Notes under the pieces: model-generated
Databases searched by the model: none
Told to the model about the DNA's origin: nothing
The model's input: the letters and a program-made list of their open reading frames with translations, nothing else
Part shown: piece by piece, positions 59,817 through 64,000 of the stretch
How positions within the stretch are numbered: the stretch's first letter is position 1
How the letters are laid out: the number at the start of each line of letters is the position of its first letter
Program-made: the position numbers and the translations under genes
NCBI GenBank assembly: GCA_031549685.1
Contig: JAVBPG010000009.1
Coordinates: forward strand, 55,058 to 119,057
Length of the DNA stretch: 64,000 nt
Direction of reading: 5' to 3'
Origin: JAITMY01 sp031549685
GTDB lineage: Bacteria; Bacteroidota; Bacteroidia; Bacteroidales; UBA932

Positions 59817-62800
59817 TCTTCGGTATCGTTATCGAGTTCGGAACCCATACGGTATTTGATGTCGTAGTTGATGATAAAATCTAACTCTTCATCCGTGAAT
59901 CCGTAGTGTTTTGCTAATACTTTATCTATTTTATCAATTATTGGTTTGGATAATCTCGGTTGGTAGGATTGAATTTCAAGAGTCCCAGCCCTTTTATCAT
60001 TTCTAACTTGAAAAATAGAGTTTAGCTCAAAACTTTTCATCAACTCCTTTGCGAGTTCAGACAATTTGATAACTAAGTTATTATCATATTCTCTTATCCC
60101 CACAGGAAAACTCGTTATCTCTCGTGAATTTACATTTCTACAATCAGAAAAAGCAACAAAGAACCAAAAGAATAAGTTACTATTAAGAGTACAGAGAATA
60201 ATGTCTTTATCGGCTTCATCTTTCAGATTTATTTCTTTTAACTCGGAGGGTGTTATCTTTTCTTTATTACCATTAAAAATTACAGGAGGCTGCTCAAAAA
60301 ACTGAATAAAATATTGTAGTTTTCTGGTGTATTTGACTTTGTATTGAGAGTTTCCTGTTAAATAAAAAGATATTGGCTGTTTCTTTTCTATTTTTGACAA
60401 AATATCACTCTCTATTACTGATGCAATTTTAGGGTATCCACTAATTGATAATGTATTATCATTAGAAATGTGATAGTTTATTGTATTGAATAAATCCATT
60501 CTCTGCTCTGATAGCCACCGATAATACTTTGTCGTATAGTTTGACTCTCCTTTGTTGTGGCTAATTAAGATAGTAAGTCTTTTATCGACTCCATCAAATA
60601 ATTTAGAAGGTCTTACCCCAAAGTTTGCAAAATAATAGCCACAGCCTATAACCTTTCTAAGAGAGCTGTATCCATCTGTTGATACAATTGAGATAGGAAC
60701 AATCATTCCTATCGTTCCTTGTTTATTTAATAATGATGTTATAGCGCGTTCAACACATAATGCATAAACATCACCACAAGCAATAGTTTTGTATTTAGTT
60801 AGCGTATAAGTAATACCTTTTAATGCCACGTATGGCGGATTGCCTATTATCACATCAAAACCGCCATTACCTTGAATAATCTGATAGAACTCCGCCAACC
60901 AATGGAATGGTTGATGAGAGGCTACCCACTCTTCGTAAGAGTAAGTACTAACCAAATGATACATTTTTCGGTTCAGTAGCTCGTTCAACTCTCTAAGTCT
61001 TGTTTGTAATCCATCTTTAGCTTGTTTGAAATCCTCAATATTGTCGTGCTGGCTCAGTTGAATGTGCTTAAATACATCGTAAGCCATTGCTACTTTCTGC
61101 ATTTCAATATCTATCTTTTTTTCAAACTCTTGTTTAGCAAACATATCCCCAAAGGCAACATCATTCATCAACTCTTCTTTAGTGGCATAGCCCACCAAAG
61201 TATTGCCACAGCGTATATTGAAGTCAATGTCGGGCAGTGGGTCAAGTCCTAAATTATCGGCGCGTCTATCCACATCGACAACTGCAACCATCTTTAAAAA
61301 CAGTCGCAACTTGGCTATTTCAGTAGCTTCAACCATTATATCAACCCCATAAAGATTGCGCAAGATGATACTCTTATAGATAAAGTGCTGAATGTTGCTG
61401 CGATATTTATTCTGAATCTCATGGAGCTCATCAGTAAAGAGTTTGTCGTTCTTTCCATTGAACTCTACCATACGGTCTAAGCACACCTCATAGAGTGGCT
61501 CCAATATATTGAGTGCCGCAAACAAAAATGCTCCCGAACCACACGTAGGGTCAAGTATAGTTACTTGTTGTAAAGCTGAATAGAAATGCTTAACAAAGAG
61601 ATGATCTTCGGTTTTTGCCAATAAATCATATACAAATTGGCGTATGTCGAGATTGTAAGTTATGAAATCGTTTATTTGTGTGATCTCTCCGCTTGCAATC
61701 TTATTCTTAATGTCAAAATATCGTCCACGACGTTCAACTGTCTCACGCCATATCTCGGTAGGCAATGCCAACTCGTCGTGTGTTTTCTCATTCCATCTTG
61801 CCCGACGTTCCATAAGGTTAGGAGTAGTTGTGTCGATGCCTTGCTCAATATAATCGGGCAGTGGTTTATCACAACCCTTGCCAACAGCACTGTAAATATA
61901 TCTATCTCCGCTCTCACGGAGCATCTGCCATACGAATCCGTCTGTCTTGAAATCTTTAGCCGAAGATGTTTTTGCTACTTCGTCCATTAAGAAAGGGATA
62001 ATACAATTCTTCCCTATATACTCCGTAATATCCTCTTTGGTGTAGTAAGCTCCCATTTGAGCCCGATCATTGATATACTGTTCGAAGATATAACCCAACA
62101 CATCGGGATTAATATCTTTGCCTGTTGCCGTAATTCTCGTATCAAGATGCCACCGCCATTTATCGAAGAATCCAAACAATTCTTCAAATGCTTCATCTGC
62201 AATATCTATATCTCCATATTGCTTCTCTAATTCGTGTTCATCAAACATACCCCCATTGAGGTATGGAATACGACCATAAATTGCCTCGAATTCTCTGTTG
62301 TGAGTAGGATTATTCAACCCTCCGTGAAACAGCACACAAAGAAATCCTTTGTAGAAGCTACTAAAAAACTGGTCATCGCCACGCTGTTGCTTCGTCCACT
62401 CTAATTTATTCCGCAGATAATCCACATCAAAATTGAGAAATCCTTTTTTCTGAATAAAGTAACAAAACATCAATCGATTGAGCATTACCGAAGCATACCA
62501 CTGGCGGTCGCCCTCTACCTCGATGCCCTTAATAAAGGAAACAAACGAATTGTGTTGTTTCTTAAATCCGGCATAGAAATCTTTGGTAATTTTGCCCGAA
62601 TTAACCTCAAAGGCTTGATGAATACGAGCAGTAACATCAACGATCGTTACCTGTTCGTCTATCTCAAAGCTGACACTATCCAGCTTACTAAACAAAAACT
62701 CGGCTTTAGCTGCTTCCGTATATTCAATGGTTACTAAGTCGCGCTTCTCAATCGTTTTAACAGGTGTCATCCACAGATGATGCTCTGTGTTTTGTTGAGT

Positions 62801-63064
62801 AAATATCAAAATATAATCATTGGAATACCTACGCAACCTCATATCTATTTTGCGACAAAGGGCATTCTGAGGAATTGCGTCTACCTCGCACACATAGACA
62901 AAAAAACCGCTTTTGTGAGCTATGGCTTTAAAGTCAAAATCCGACTCATCAATGGAGATAGAGGTGTCATACTGTGCATTACGAACATTATCCCATCCAA
63001 GTTCATTGAATAGTATGCGAAAATCAGCCGATTTAATATAGTTGTTAAAATGTGCTCTATTCAT
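59813..63064 (-). CDS. Large N6-adenine DNA methyltransferase (DISARM DrmMI / Eco57I-like)
   Basis: A 1083-residue gamma-class methyltransferase. Motif I is DPTCGSGAFL (Asp505) and motif IV is NPPY at 742-745, placing amino-group methylation of adenine. An N-terminal region of about 450 residues (MNRAHFNNYIKSADFRILFN ...) and a C-terminal target-recognition-like part (about 800-1040) flank the catalytic core. I see no PD-(D/E)XK nuclease motif with certainty. Length and the neighbouring SNF2-type helicase fit class 1 DISARM DrmMI. Starts 2 nt after the helicase stop. Confidence 0.85.
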   Translation of the reverse strand: MNRAHFNNYIKSADFRILFNELGWDNVRNAQYDTSISIDESDFDFKAIAHKSGFFVYVCEVDAIPQNALCRKIDMRLRRYSNDYILIFTQQNTEHHLWMTPVKTIEKRDLVTIEYTEAAKAEFLFSKLDSVSFEIDEQVTIVDVTARIHQAFEVNSGKITKDFYAGFKKQHNSFVSFIKGIEVEGDRQWYASVMLNRLMFCYFIQKKGFLNFDVDYLRNKLEWTKQQRGDDQFFSSFYKGFLCVLFHGGLNNPTHNREFEAIYGRIPYLNGGMFDEHELEKQYGDIDIADEAFEELFGFFDKWRWHLDTRITATGKDINPDVLGYIFEQYINDRAQMGAYYTKEDITEYIGKNCIIPFLMDEVAKTSSAKDFKTDGFVWQMLRESGDRYIYSAVGKGCDKPLPDYIEQGIDTTTPNLMERRARWNEKTHDELALPTEIWRETVERRGRYFDIKNKIASGEITQINDFITYNLDIRQFVYDLLAKTEDHLFVKHFYSALQQVTILDPTCGSGAFLFAALNILEPLYEVCLDRMVEFNGKNDKLFTDELHEIQNKYRSNIQHFIYKSIILRNLYGVDIMVEATEIAKLRLFLKMVAVVDVDRRADNLGLDPLPDIDFNIRCGNTLVGYATKEELMNDVAFGDMFAKQEFEKKIDIEMQKVAMAYDVFKHIQLSQHDNIEDFKQAKDGLQTRLRELNELLNRKMYHLVSTYSYEEWVASHQPFHWLAEFYQIIQGNGGFDVIIGNPPYVALKGITYTLTKYKTIACGDVYALCVERAITSLLNKQGTIGMIVPISIVSTDGYSSLRKVIGCGYYFANFGVRPSKLFDGVDKRLTILISHNKGESNYTTKYYRWLSEQRMDLFNTINYHISNDNTLSISGYPKIASVIESDILSKIEKKQPISFYLTGNSQYKVKYTRKLQYFIQFFEQPPVIFNGNKEKITPSELKEINLKDEADKDIILCTLNSNLFFWFFVAFSDCRNVNSREITSFPVGIREYDNNLVIKLSELAKELMKSFELNSIFQVRNDKRAGTLEIQSYQPRLSKPIIDKIDKVLAKHYGFTDEELDFIINYDIKYRMGSELDNDTEE

Positions 63065-63066
63065 AA

Positions 63067-64000
63067 TTACAGTGCATTACTTAATCCCATTGAACAAATA
63101 ATTTGAGGGTCTCTCTGTATAGCCTCTTCTTCGTTGATAATACACAACTCGTCATTTTTTCGGAGCTCAATTACCATATCGACAATATCATCAATACGGG
63201 CTCCTCTTTTGAGTTGCTGTCCCAAAATATACTTGGCATTTTCATACAAAGGATAGTTATATATATCGTCTGTTGCCAATTTTATTTCATCCCTGAAGAA
63301 TAGAGAGCCTTGTTCATTTTTGCAATATCCATCAAGCAGAGTATAAAGTCTATATTTTGTACTAAACCGACTTCCTAAAATTCCACTTGTACGCACCTCT
63401 TGTTGCTGCATCATTGAGATTGACTTTGCCACTATCTCGTGGTGAGATTCGAGAGCTTCAACCGCCGATTCTTCCATAGAGCAAGAGAGTGCTTTGAGGA
63501 TAGTTTGTTGAGACTGGGTAACAACTTTCATCTTTTTATCCATCCAAGTGAGCATATCGTTCCCCTCGGGAGTTTTTGCATAAGTAATTACTCCTTCTTT
63601 CAGAGAACCGTGATTATTTACTTTTGTAGAATATACAACATTGCTTAAGCCCGGAATAATTTTCTTTAGTATTGGATTCGCTTCTGTTGCTGATTTCCAA
63701 ATCTGAAACGCTTGCGATGCCAAATCAATTTCCCCCTCATCTTCTTCATCAAGCACTCCGTTCTTTTCGTTGTATATGTCGGTTAGATTTTGCTCATTTC
63801 CTTCAAAGAAAATTTCATCTCCACCGACAACATTGGCACTCTCGTTAATACGATTATTGAGCCTATGCCGAAGTCGAATAATATTTTCTATACCATCAGC
63901 AGGGAAGAACGAATAGCAAAATATTTCTTCGGCTGATTGTCCTATTCTATCTACACGACCTGCACGCTGAATTAAACGAATGATAGCCCAAGGCAAGTCG
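63067..64000 (-). CDS. SNF2/SF2-type helicase, C-terminal part (5' end outside window)
   Basis: The frame is open to the window edge (311 codons visible, stop at 63067). Helicase motif VI is complete: DLPWAIIRLIQRAGRVDRIG. A long C-terminal extension follows, with an acidic segment (GVLDEEDEGEIDLASQAF). The motor domains 1 and most of 2 are outside the window. With the adjacent large methylase it resembles DrmD, the SNF2-like helicase of class 1 DISARM, or another methylase-linked helicase of defence islands. Confidence 0.85.
   Translation of the reverse strand, partial: DLPWAIIRLIQRAGRVDRIGQSAEEIFCYSFFPADGIENIIRLRHRLNNRINESANVVGGDEIFFEGNEQNLTDIYNEKNGVLDEEDEGEIDLASQAFQIWKSATEANPILKKIIPGLSNVVYSTKVNNHGSLKEGVITYAKTPEGNDMLTWMDKKMKVVTQSQQTILKALSCSMEESAVEALESHHEIVAKSISMMQQQEVRTSGILGSRFSTKYRLYTLLDGYCKNEQGSLFFRDEIKLATDDIYNYPLYENAKYILGQQLKRGARIDDIVDMVIELRKNDELCIINEEEAIQRDPQIICSMGLSNAL

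Noticed and set aside
59813..64000. Complete class 1 DISARM system
   Set aside because: Only helicase-like and methylase-like parts are visible; drmA, drmB and drmC are not downstream, so I call it DISARM-like only.

Overview
The window looks like chromosomal DNA of a member of the Bacteroidota, most likely Bacteroidales. At least nineteen intergenic sites match the Bacteroidota -7 promoter element TAnnTTTG, and Shine-Dalgarno sequences are almost absent. Families largely confined to this phylum are present (DUF4834, DUF3098, DUF4783, DUF4249, STN/TonB receptors, LytTR pairs). I cannot name the genus. The first ~53.9 kb is a moderately GC-rich core with housekeeping genes; the right ~10 kb is visibly AT-richer and accessory.

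Layout. 1-6 kb: end of a GH127-type lipoprotein, fhs, a TrmH-type rRNA methyltransferase, a TlpA-like lipoprotein, a NUDIX hydrolase and tyrS. 6-10 kb: a small membrane protein, argH, and a minus-strand cluster tadA-mntA-hepT-SMR exporter that carries a type VII toxin-antitoxin pair. 10-15 kb: a large DUF3352/beta-propeller protein, DUF4834 and a DedA/YqaA protein, then two minus-strand genes. 15-26 kb: a degenerate Rieske-like lipoprotein, mutL, rhomboid protease, EEP hydrolase, then the cell-envelope/tRNA run ftsX-DUF3098-uppP-truB-queA, then nadC/DUF4783 divergent from rlmH. 26-34 kb: a metallopeptidase-propeller-barrel fusion, a TonB receptor with its DUF4249 lipoprotein, a CNNM/CBS protein and an ABC-F ATPase. 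35-54 kb: a LytTR/LytS pair beside a beta-helix lipoprotein, nitronate monooxygenase, gpmI, an O-methyltransferase, an M16 protease, an OmpH-like protein, metX under a SAM-I riboswitch, envelope proteins, an LTA-synthase-like enzyme, and a LuxR/TPR-kinase pair.

54-64 kb is a junction and a defence-type island. A DUF234 ATPase gene is broken by a 203-bp miniature transposable element with an 8-bp target duplication, and a second inverted-repeat element lies at its upstream end. At 55.13 kb there is a tRNA 3'-end fragment with no tRNA body, which fits an attachment site. To its right, seven tightly packed minus-strand genes run off the window: SNF2-type helicase (partial), large NPPY DNA methyltransferase, SLOG/DprA-like protein, an unknown protein, TcmP, a three-Cys DUF5131 protein, and an AlbA_2/ATPase protein. 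The helicase-methylase pair resembles the front of class 1 DISARM, but the expected drmA/drmB/drmC genes do not follow.

Non-coding structure is rich: two dispersed palindromic repeat families recur between core genes, and three genes have their -7 element only 4-5 nt from the start codon, which predicts leaderless mRNAs.
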